Assembly (NCBI GenBank): GCA_021845465.1
Contig: JAKBRL010000039.1
Span: 1 to 5,938, forward strand
Origin: Microcaldota archaeon
Lineage (GTDB): Archaea > Micrarchaeota > Micrarchaeia > Micrarchaeales > CABMGC01
Direction: 5' to 3'
DNA: 5,938 bases
In this document: one piece after another, positions 1-5,176 of the stretch
Layout: every line of letters begins with the position of its first letter
How positions within the stretch are numbered: the stretch's first letter is position 1
The notes under the pieces: model-generated
The model's input: only the letters and a program-made list of their open reading frames with translations
The model's database searches: none
What the model was told of the DNA's origin: nothing
Program-made: the position numbers and the translations under genes

Positions 1-444
1 CTCAGGCGGGCTATAAGAAAGGAGATCCTGAAGAATCTGCCCATACCCAGGAAGGTGCTTCCGAGAGAGGTAATAACGGCTGCCTTCGAGATAAAGCTTC
101 CTGAGGTAAAGTTGAAAGGAGCGGCGGACTCCCCTAGAAAGTATATATGGATAGAGAAACTGCTTGCAACTCCGATACCTGACGTCAGGCATAGGACAGT
201 TAATCTGATACTTGCCCCGTATCTTACAAATGTCAGAAAGATGGATGAGGCTGATGCTGCTAGAGTTATAATAGGATATATAAACAGATGCAAGGAGATT
301 GAACCGAATACAAATGTCAATGAAAGCTATATAAGATATCAATGCAGATATGCAAAGAGTAAGGGAATGAAACCCATGTCTTTGGAAAATGCCAGGGATC
401 TGTTCGGCGGAGTTATAGATCTCGATGAGCTCTCTAAAAGTTGA
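1..444 (+). CDS. PriX-like primase accessory-domain protein, 3' part (5' end outside window)
   Basis: The frame is open from the first base of the window to the TGA at 442-444, so 147 codons are visible and the true start is probably upstream. A GTG at 55 could start a 129-residue protein, but nothing marks it as a start and the preceding codons read as a basic, protein-like stretch. From about residue 48 of the visible part there is a pattern I associate with archaeal PriX and related primase-accessory domains: W-I-E-K-L-L, then T-P-I-P-D, then L-I-L-A-P-Y-L. After a helical segment follow a Cys (about residue 97) and an I-x-Y-x-C-x-x-A-K-x-x-G-x-x-P segment near the C-terminus. In Sulfolobus, PriX joins PriS and PriL in the replicative primase. 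The family call is from memory of the motif, not from a search. The gene lies 5' of a zinc-finger gene and a SpeE-like gene on the same strand and may be cotranscribed with them. Confidence 0.6.
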   Translation, partial: LRRAIRKEILKNLPIPRKVLPREVITAAFEIKLPEVKLKGAADSPRKYIWIEKLLATPIPDVRHRTVNLILAPYLTNVRKMDEADAARVIIGYINRCKEIEPNTNVNESYIRYQCRYAKSKGMKPMSLENARDLFGGVIDLDELSKS

Positions 445-448
445 TATC

Positions 449-598
449 ATGGCAGGACTATGCTACATATGCGGAAGGATTGCGAATAATGTCTGCTCGA
501 TGTGCGGAAGGATGGTGTGCGATGACGATTATGACAAGGAGTCTGGGATGTGTAGAATACATAAGAAAGGCAGAAGAATAGAACACGTGAAAAAATGA
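449..598 (+). CDS. Small cysteine-rich zinc-finger protein (HIT/B-box-like), 49 aa
   Basis: ATG at 449 to TGA at 596-598 gives 49 residues. Metal-binding candidates are spaced C5-x2-C8, C16-x2-C19, C24 and C35-x2-H38. This resembles the paired-knuckle pattern of zf-HIT or B-box zinc fingers, which usually bind two zinc ions. The tail is basic (KKGRRIEHVKK). It is probably an intracellular protein- or RNA-binding adaptor, but no specific role can be read from the sequence. Its TGA overlaps the ATG of the downstream SpeE-like gene (ATGA), so translation is likely coupled. An in-frame ATG at 425 would give 57 residues and overlap the preceding gene by 20 bases. That start has a GGCGGAG at 406-412, somewhat far upstream, while the 449 start has no clear Shine-Dalgarno site. 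I chose 449 because the zinc-finger core begins right after it, but either start is possible. Confidence 0.72.
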   Translation: MAGLCYICGRIANNVCSMCGRMVCDDDYDKESGMCRIHKKGRRIEHVKK

Positions 599-1356
599 AT
601 ATTGAAAATGCAGTATACAGGATACTTGGCTGGAAGATACTTGGAAGAGAAAAGATAGAAGGAAAGGATGTTATAGTTGTAAGGAAAGGCGAGAGGGTTG
701 AGATCGTTTACGATCACATCATACATTCGCAGATCTTCGATGGGAAGATATTTACGGGGCAGTACTGGGATTATATGATGGCGCCTCCGGCTCTCTTTAA
801 AAAATCGAGAGTTTTGGTTATGGGTCTGGGAGGAGGGACGGTCCCATACCAGATGAAAAAAATTTTTGGAGGAAGGATCGGGTTGGATGTGGTTGAAAAA
901 AGCTCCAAGATGATAGAGCTTTCAAAGGTTTTTCTTCCTGAAAAGCTTGATATGAATGTGATTAATGAGGAAGCGGTAAGGTACATAAAAGGGGTGAAGT
1001 CCGCCTATGACATAATAATATCAGATATATATGTAGGGGGAAAGATCCCTGAAGAGCTTTTTATGAGCAAGAATGCTGAGTATTTTAACAGGGCGCTGAA
1101 GAGTAACGGAGTTCTTGTTATAAATTATGCCCTGACTGCTGATTCGCTTTCAAGAAAATCCGGATTGGTTAGAAGATTAAAGAAATTTTTCAAGGTTTAC
1201 CAGATAAGTTATCCTGGAGCAAGGGGAAATCTTATACTGGTATGCTCCAAGAACTTTGATGCGGAGGAGATATCGGAGAAGATATGCGGGTATTTTGGAA
1301 AAATCAGGGAAAAAAACAGGATATCTTCTGCATACTCCAGATTAAAAGAGGCTTAG
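595..1356 (+). CDS. Spermidine-synthase-like (SpeE-fold) SAM/aminopropyl-binding protein
   Basis: This 253-residue protein has the class I methyltransferase/spermidine synthase fold. A short N-terminal beta domain (about 1-65) contains Q47-I-F-D-G and a Q-Y-W-D-Y segment. Next come the nucleotide-binding loop G77-L-G-G-G-T-V (about 77-83), the acidic end of strand 2 L-D-V-V-E101, and the strand 4 motif Y138-D-I-I-I-S-D144. The C-terminal third (about 165-220) looks like the remaining alternating strands and helices. Spermidine synthases transfer an aminopropyl group from decarboxylated SAM and normally carry a D-S-T-D or similar D-x-x-D at the end of strand 4. Here D144 is followed by I-Y-V-G, so the second Asp is missing. 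The protein is therefore better called SpeE-like, perhaps a methyltransferase or aminopropyltransferase of other specificity. Its ATG overlaps the stop of the zinc-finger gene. It ends 26 bases before the convergent minus-strand gene. Confidence 0.85.
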   Translation: MNIENAVYRILGWKILGREKIEGKDVIVVRKGERVEIVYDHIIHSQIFDGKIFTGQYWDYMMAPPALFKKSRVLVMGLGGGTVPYQMKKIFGGRIGLDVVEKSSKMIELSKVFLPEKLDMNVINEEAVRYIKGVKSAYDIIISDIYVGGKIPEELFMSKNAEYFNRALKSNGVLVINYALTADSLSRKSGLVRRLKKFFKVYQISYPGARGNLILVCSKNFDAEEISEKICGYFGKIREKNRISSAYSRLKEA

Positions 1357-1382
1357 TTTGAGGAATGTTTTGCATCGCAGGG

Positions 1383-1655
1383 CTATAATCCCTGAAAGTC
1401 TGATGCGGATGATCCTTCAGGAAAGGCTCTTCCGTTTTGGGATTCGACAGGAAGACCTGTCTCTTTTGCTAAGCGGAGAAGCTCAGAGGTATCCATTATA
1501 CGGTCTATAAATAGTTCAGTGTATTCAATATTCCCCGATTTTACCTTTCGGGTATTGAAGGTCATCTGTTGGAACATCCCGCTGCGCATGACTCTCATCT
1601 TTATGTTGCCTATCCGTACTATCTCCTTTGCCTTTTCTGTAAGCGTGTATGCCAT
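1383..1655 (-). CDS. Conserved-looking archaeal protein of unknown function, 90 aa
   Basis: ATG at 1655 (reading leftwards) to TAG at 1383-1385 encodes 90 residues. An in-frame TTG two codons upstream (1661) would add two residues, but the ATG is the simpler choice. The sequence is soluble, with no signal peptide and no cysteines. It starts with a short helix (LTEKAKEIVRIG), then beta-rich segments around M-R-V-M-R-S-G and M-T-F-N-T-R-K-V-K-S-G, then a helix with S-E-L-L-R-L-A-K-E-T-G-L-P-V-E, and it ends in N-G-R-A-F-P-E-G. I have the impression of a small conserved archaeal family, but I cannot name it and assign no function. It is divergent from nuoA and shares the AT-rich region at 1656-1733. 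A TATA-like AATAAATAA on its strand (1693-1685) would place the transcript start about 10 bases before the ATG. Confidence 0.75.
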   Translation of the reverse strand: MAYTLTEKAKEIVRIGNIKMRVMRSGMFQQMTFNTRKVKSGNIEYTELFIDRIMDTSELLRLAKETGLPVESQNGRAFPEGSSASDFQGL

Positions 1656-1684
1656 AACCAATACCGATAAAAATTTTACAGTTG

Positions 1685-1693
1685 TTATTTATT
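1685..1693 (-). promoter_or_regulatory. TATA-like box for the minus-strand 90-aa gene
   Basis: On the minus strand this site reads AATAAATAA and lies 30-38 bases upstream of the ATG at 1655. With the usual archaeal distance of about 25 bases from TATA centre to transcript start, the RNA would begin near 1664 and have a leader of about 9 bases. That agrees with the absence of a Shine-Dalgarno site before this ATG. The assignment rests on composition and spacing only. The same A/T tract could equally serve the opposite strand. Confidence 0.4.
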
Positions 1694-1700
1694 CGGGACA

Positions 1701-1713
1701 AAATATTATTAAA
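1701..1713 (+). promoter_or_regulatory. TATA-like box for the nuo operon (probable leaderless start)
   Basis: The A/T-only tract AAATATTATTAAA is preceded by GGGACA. Its centre is about 27 bases before the second in-frame ATG of nuoA (1734) and about 18 before the first (1725). No Shine-Dalgarno motif precedes either ATG, so a leaderless or nearly leaderless nuoA transcript is likely, as is common for first genes of archaeal operons. On spacing alone the site favours the ATG at 1734. If TTATTTATT (1685-1693) is used instead, the RNA would start near 1715 and include both ATGs. Confidence 0.4.
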
Positions 1714-1724
1714 CTATTTATTCT

Positions 1725-2090
1725 ATGTTATTTATGGCTTCGAATTATCTCGCATTGTTAGTATTTGCGGTGTTCTCGTTCTTATTTCCAGTTTCTCTTA
1801 TCCTCTTTTCAAAGCTGGTGAGGGTAAGAAAGCCACAGAACAGGATAGCCACCTTGAACTTTGAGAGCGCTGAAGAGAGCAGAGGGAACAGGCTTACTAT
1901 CATGAAGGAGTATTTCCATTATTTTTCAGCTTTCCTTGCGTTTGAGGTGGTAGCTGCAGTAATTCTTACTTGGGCAGTAGTCGCGAGGGAGCTTACTTCA
2001 GGAACAGACATGGCAGTTATAGCCTTCGCTGTTTCAGGAACAGTATTGGAAATCTTTTCAATAGCTTTGGCAACAAAGAGGCAGGTATAG
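1725..2090 (+). CDS. nuoA: Complex I subunit A (NuoA/ND3-like), membrane
   Basis: This 121-residue membrane protein has three predicted transmembrane helices (about 9-31, 64-87 and 95-115), the size and topology of NuoA/ND3. The second helix carries the family signature as H-Y-F-S-A-F-L-A-F-E74 with a following T-W-A. E74 stands where NuoA has the conserved acidic residue. The loop between helices 1 and 2, which in most family members contains Y-E-C-G-x-x-P, reads N-F-E-S-A-E-E-S, so the loop cysteine is replaced by serine. NuoA sits at the junction of membrane and hydrophilic arms near the quinone entry channel. It is the first gene of the operon, and its TAG at 2088-2090 abuts the nuoB ATG. 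A second start, ATG 1734, would remove three residues and fits the TATA-like site better. Identification rests on topology, the second-helix signature and the operon position. Confidence 0.85.
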   Translation: MLFMASNYLALLVFAVFSFLFPVSLILFSKLVRVRKPQNRIATLNFESAEESRGNRLTIMKEYFHYFSAFLAFEVVAAVILTWAVVARELTSGTDMAVIAFAVSGTVLEIFSIALATKRQV

Positions 2091-2663
2091 ATGGATGACG
2101 AGATAGATCACGAAAGCGAGGAATTTATGAATGCCAAGATGGAGATGGACAAACTTGTTGCTGACTCCCTCAAAAATAGGGAGACAAAGCCCAATGTCCT
2201 ATTTTCAAAGCTTTCCGATCTCACTAAGATAGCCTCTGGCGGAGTTGTAAAATGGTCGAGAAATAATTCAGTATGGCCGCTCCAGTTCGGGCTTGCATGC
2301 TGTTCCATAGAGTTAATGGATTTCGGTTCATCGAGAGTTGATGCTGAGAGGAAGGGTTATCTCCTCTTTCGAGCTACCCCAAGGCAGTGCGATGTCATGC
2401 TTGTAGCTGGATGGGTAACAAAATCGATAATACCAGAACTTAAGAGAATGTACGAGCAGATGGCAAGACCCAGATATGTAATAGCTTTCGGGGAATGTGC
2501 CACATGTGGAGGGCCGTGGTGGGAGAGTTACAATATAGTAAAGGGTATAGACCAGGTTCTTCCTGTTGATGTTTATGTTGCAGGATGCCCTCCTAGGCCG
2601 GAGAATCTTTTTGGAGCAGTAATGAAACTTCAGAAAAAGTTAGGTGGATTGATTGAAGATTGA
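2091..2663 (+). CDS. nuoB: Complex I subunit B (NuoB/PSST-like), carries cluster N2
   Basis: This 190-residue soluble subunit holds the terminal [4Fe-4S] cluster N2 and hands electrons to quinone at the interface with NuoD. The four expected ligands are visible: tandem C70-C71 in G-L-A-C-C-S-I-E, C136 in G-E-C-A, and C166 in G-C-P-P-R-P-E. The spacing between C71 and C136 is the 65 residues usual in the family. An extra cysteine, C139, follows in C-A-T-C-G-G, where bacterial proteins often have Asn-Ser. The first 45 or so residues are acidic and poorly conserved-looking, and make the protein somewhat longer than a minimal NuoB. Internal ATGs at codons 13 and 17 are possible starts, but the ATG at 2091 follows the nuoA stop directly and has AGGT four bases upstream. 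It overlaps nuoC by 11 bases. Confidence 0.95.
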   Translation: MDDEIDHESEEFMNAKMEMDKLVADSLKNRETKPNVLFSKLSDLTKIASGGVVKWSRNNSVWPLQFGLACCSIELMDFGSSRVDAERKGYLLFRATPRQCDVMLVAGWVTKSIIPELKRMYEQMARPRYVIAFGECATCGGPWWESYNIVKGIDQVLPVDVYVAGCPPRPENLFGAVMKLQKKLGGLIED

Positions 2664-3015
2664 TAGAAAAGCGATTGAAGAGACTGTGGAGACCATGAAG
2701 AAGGAGGGCTTCGTATATCTTGTGAAGATAACAGCAGTTGATTATGTAAAGAATATGGAGGTAATTTATTTCCTTAGAAATATCGATAGAAATGAGGATT
2801 TTACATTGGAGGTGGATCTTGATCCTTCAGATCTCTGGGTGCCTACAATAATAAAGATACATAAATCAGCAGACTGGTATGAGAGGGAGATGAGCGAGAT
2901 GTTTGGAATAGAGATAAAAGGCAGAAAGGCCAAGAGGCTCCTGCTTGAAAAATGGGATGGCAGGCCCAGTCCTCTCAGGAAGAATTTTGTCTGGGGTCAG
3001 CCTTATGAGTCATAG
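2653..3015 (+). CDS. nuoC: Complex I subunit C (NuoC/30-kDa-like), short form
   Basis: This 120-residue soluble subunit of the hydrophilic arm has no cofactor. The family signature is clear at about residues 74-87: A-D-W-Y-E-R-E-M-S-E-M-F-G-I. It is followed by K-R-L-L-L and a P-L-R-K near residue 107, the C-terminal landmarks of NuoC. The start is a TTG at 2653, since an in-frame TGA at 2650-2652 closes the frame just upstream. AGGTG at 2642-2646 sits six bases before the TTG, a good Shine-Dalgarno match. The first in-frame ATG (2695) would remove 14 residues. The protein is short for the family because the N-terminal region is reduced. It overlaps the end of nuoB by 11 bases. A 30-codon frame starts inside its last codons (see the entry at 3005). 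Confidence 0.93.
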   Translation: MKIDRKAIEETVETMKKEGFVYLVKITAVDYVKNMEVIYFLRNIDRNEDFTLEVDLDPSDLWVPTIIKIHKSADWYEREMSEMFGIEIKGRKAKRLLLEKWDGRPSPLRKNFVWGQPYES

Positions 3016-3097
3016 ATATGTGAAGAGCAGGTATCAGGAAGAGAAACTGCACACAGGCAGGGTTAACGTGAAGAGATCCTGTTATCCTGAAGAGTAG
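3005..3097 (+). CDS. Possible 30-aa small ORF filling the nuoC-nuoD gap
   Basis: ATG at 3005 to TAG at 3095-3097 gives 30 residues, beginning MSHRYVKSRY. They are strongly basic in the middle, with one Cys near the end. The frame overlaps the nuoC stop by 11 bases and ends five bases before the nuoD ATG, so it fills the only untranslated-looking gap of that size (87 bases) inside the operon. No Shine-Dalgarno site is obvious. The frame is also open upstream into nuoC, so it could instead be a C-terminal extension of NuoC reached by a shifted frame, or chance. I recognise no family. Confidence is low because 30 codons can stay open by chance. Confidence 0.25.
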   Translation: MSHRYVKSRYQEEKLHTGRVNVKRSCYPEE

Positions 3098-3102
3098 ATA
3101 GA

Positions 3103-4197
3103 ATGGCAATAACAAAAATCAATGTAGGTCCGATACATCCGAGCACCCACGGAGTGCTCAGGCTTGTTGTCCACCTTGATGGGGATACGATAGTGAAGGT
3201 TGAGCCCCATATAGGATTTCTGCATAGGGGAGTTGAAAAACTTGTAGAGACTAGAATGTATATGCAGAGCCATCCTTACATGGAAAAGATAGATTATATT
3301 GCACCGATGAGCGTTGACGAGCTTTATGTTGCCACTGTCGAGAAGGCCATGGGAATTGAGGTAAGCGAACGCGCCGAGTATGTAAGGGTAGTCTTGCTTG
3401 AGCTGCAGAGGATTGCGAGCCATCTCTTCTGGGTAGGCAGCATATGCAATGACCTTGGCCAGCTCTTTACAACATTTATGTGGGGATTCAGGGACAGGGA
3501 CATGGTATTAAGGCTTCTTGAAGTTGCTACAGGGCAGAGGATGTTTTATGTCAACATGAGGCTTGGAGGACTTGCCAGGGATATACCGGAAGGATTCGCT
3601 GGAGAGGTTCTTGAATTCCTTGATTACCTAGAGAAGAGGCTTAAGGATTATGAAAAATTCATAGAAAAGAATCCTATTTTTATACAGAGGATGAAAAATA
3701 TAGGAAGGCTTAGCAGGAGCGAGGCGCTTGACCTTGGAGTTACAGGGCAGGTGCTTAGAGCATCAGGAGTCTCTTATGATGTGAGAAAGAACAATCCTTA
3801 TTATGTATATGAAAAACTTAACTTCAGTCCGGTAGTGCTTACTGGAGGAGACAACCTTGCTAGATATAAGGCGCGTGTGCTTGAGATTAAGGAAAGCATG
3901 AGGCTGATAAGAAATGCGCTTGGGAATATGCCCGAAGGGAATGCGGTTGGACTGCCTGTTAAGCTTGTCTCCCCGGCTTTGAAGAACAGAATAGTCACAG
4001 TCAGCAGGGAAAATCCCAGAGGAGAGGAGATGATGTATATGGTTGGTGATCCGCAGAGGCCTTACAGGCTCTCCATAAGGGCGCCTACATTCATAAATCT
4101 CTTCGCGCTTGATTACATGGCAAGAGGAAACAGGTTTGCTGACCTGTTCTCCATAATGGGGACCTTGGATTTGGTAATGGCAGATGTCGATAGATAG
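3103..4197 (+). CDS. nuoD: Complex I subunit D (NuoD/49-kDa-like), quinone site
   Basis: This 364-residue soluble subunit forms the quinone pocket together with NuoB. Near the N-terminus G-P-I-H-P-S-T-H16-G-V-L-R-L is the family signature, followed by H-I-G-F-L-H-R-G-V-E-K-L (36-47). The quinone-binding pair is conserved: H16 and Y65 (in I-D-Y-I-A-P) stand 49 residues apart, as do His38 and Tyr87 of the Thermus subunit. E-R-A-E-Y-V-R and R-I-A-S-H-L follow, and the C-terminus ends in G-T-L-D-L-V-M-A-D-V-D-R, like other NuoD proteins. The paired CxxC motifs of [NiFe] hydrogenase large subunits are absent, so this is a quinone-type and not a hydrogenase-type subunit. The ATG is fixed by an in-frame stop at 3088-3090. 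It overlaps nuoH by 14 bases. NuoE, F and G do not follow it. Confidence 0.97.
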   Translation: MAITKINVGPIHPSTHGVLRLVVHLDGDTIVKVEPHIGFLHRGVEKLVETRMYMQSHPYMEKIDYIAPMSVDELYVATVEKAMGIEVSERAEYVRVVLLELQRIASHLFWVGSICNDLGQLFTTFMWGFRDRDMVLRLLEVATGQRMFYVNMRLGGLARDIPEGFAGEVLEFLDYLEKRLKDYEKFIEKNPIFIQRMKNIGRLSRSEALDLGVTGQVLRASGVSYDVRKNNPYYVYEKLNFSPVVLTGGDNLARYKARVLEIKESMRLIRNALGNMPEGNAVGLPVKLVSPALKNRIVTVSRENPRGEEMMYMVGDPQRPYRLSIRAPTFINLFALDYMARGNRFADLFSIMGTLDLVMADVDR

Positions 4198-5176
4198 TAT
4201 AATAGAAGGTGCAATAAATTCACATAGCCTCGTTGTTAGCCTTGCAGGGCTGATAGCATACGGCATAGTGATAGCGATACTCATATTTGCCTTCTCTTAT
4301 TTTTTCGGATGGTTTGAGAGAAAACTCATAGCCAAATCACAATACAGGCATGGCCCTACATATGTAGGCAAGTATGGCATACTCCAGAATTTTGCGGATC
4401 TTGTGAAGCTCCTGGCAAAAGAGATAATAATACCGGAGAATGCTAACAAAGTCCTCATATCCCTGGCGCCTGTCGTCCTTGTTGCATTGAATGTCTTCAT
4501 AATATTTCTGATACCTTTCTCACCTACACTCCAGGCGAGCAATCTCGGCCTCGGCCTCCTTCTCATATTCGTAATACTCGGTTTTACCCCGATAATACTC
4601 TTTATAATAGGATTTTCAAGCGGAAACAAATTTTCGGACATAAGCGCACAGAGGTCTGTGCTTATGCTGATAAGCTATGAACTGCCCATGATAATAGTGG
4701 TTGCGACACTGGCCCTTTTTACCGGAAGCTACAGCATAAACGGCATCATTGCAGCCCAGGCAAGGCTTCCTTTTGCTATTTTAATGCCGATAGGGTTTTT
4801 CGTCTTTTTTGTAGCAATGCTTGCTGAGCTGGAAAGGCCTCCGTTCGATACAAGAGAGGCTGATTCCGAATTGATAGCGGGTTGGCTTACCGATCTGAGC
4901 GCTCCTTATTACGCGCTTGCCCTTCTCTTGGATTATACGAGGATGCTTCTGGGAGGACTCCTGATAGCCATACTCTTCTTGGGAGGATGGGATGGCCCGT
5001 TTCTTCCTGCTCCGCTTTGGCTGTTAATCAAGGCATTCTTAGTTGCTGTATTCATAACAATAATACGCATAACCACAATGAGAATGAGAGTAGACAAGAT
5101 CCTTAAATTCGGATGGATATGGCTGATGCCTCTTGCGCTTCTGAATCTGGTGATAACATTCTTTTTGTTCTTATGA
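4184..5176 (+). CDS. nuoH: Complex I subunit H (NuoH/ND1-like), membrane
   Basis: This 330-residue integral membrane subunit has about eight predicted helices (roughly 16-42, 90-112, 121-144, 158-180, 194-215, 232-256, 268-285 and 308-330). NuoH anchors the hydrophilic arm and lines the quinone chamber. Family landmarks are the E-R-K near 45, the G-P-x-x-V-G-x-x-G-x-L-Q segment with A-D-L-V-K-L-L-A-K-E (57-80), S-Y-E166-L-P, and the charged loop A-E215-L-E-R-P-P-F-D222, followed by E226-A-D-S-E230-L. The acidic residues of that loop, thought to link quinone chemistry to proton transfer, are all present. Length is normal. The ATG lies inside the end of nuoD, with only a weak GGT-type site upstream, suggesting translational coupling. 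Its TGA (5174-5176) overlaps the ATG of the small 70-codon gene downstream. Confidence 0.97.
   Translation: MSIDSIIEGAINSHSLVVSLAGLIAYGIVIAILIFAFSYFFGWFERKLIAKSQYRHGPTYVGKYGILQNFADLVKLLAKEIIIPENANKVLISLAPVVLVALNVFIIFLIPFSPTLQASNLGLGLLLIFVILGFTPIILFIIGFSSGNKFSDISAQRSVLMLISYELPMIIVVATLALFTGSYSINGIIAAQARLPFAILMPIGFFVFFVAMLAELERPPFDTREADSELIAGWLTDLSAPYYALALLLDYTRMLLGGLLIAILFLGGWDGPFLPAPLWLLIKAFLVAVFITIIRITTMRMRVDKILKFGWIWLMPLALLNLVITFFLFL

Noticed and set aside
1378..1394. Perfect 5-bp inverted repeat CAGGG/CCCTG with a 7-base loop between the convergent genes, a possible bidirectional terminator.
   Set aside because: The stem is short, it overlaps the stop codon of the minus-strand gene, and no run of five or more T follows on either strand. 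Archaeal termination depends mainly on oligo-T.
1519..1761. Plus-strand 80-codon frame opposite the minus-strand 90-aa gene.
   Set aside because: The minus-strand frame has an organised, protein-like sequence and a plausible promoter. The plus-strand frame is hydrophobic antisense that crosses the promoter region and nuoA.
3034..3090. Six-base complementary pair TCAGGA/TCCTGA flanking the nuoC-nuoD gap.
   Set aside because: The loop is over 40 bases long and the stem is only 6 bp, which is expected by chance. No structured RNA is supported.
3763..4284. Minus-strand open frame of 173 codons across the end of nuoD and start of nuoH.
   Set aside because: It lies opposite two strongly recognised genes, its translation resembles no family, and long antisense frames arise easily in this codon usage.
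5113..5172. Upstream extension of the 70-codon gene into nuoH, which would give 90 residues.
   Set aside because: It overlaps conserved NuoH coding sequence by 64 bases, while an ATG exactly at the nuoH stop gives the usual coupled junction.
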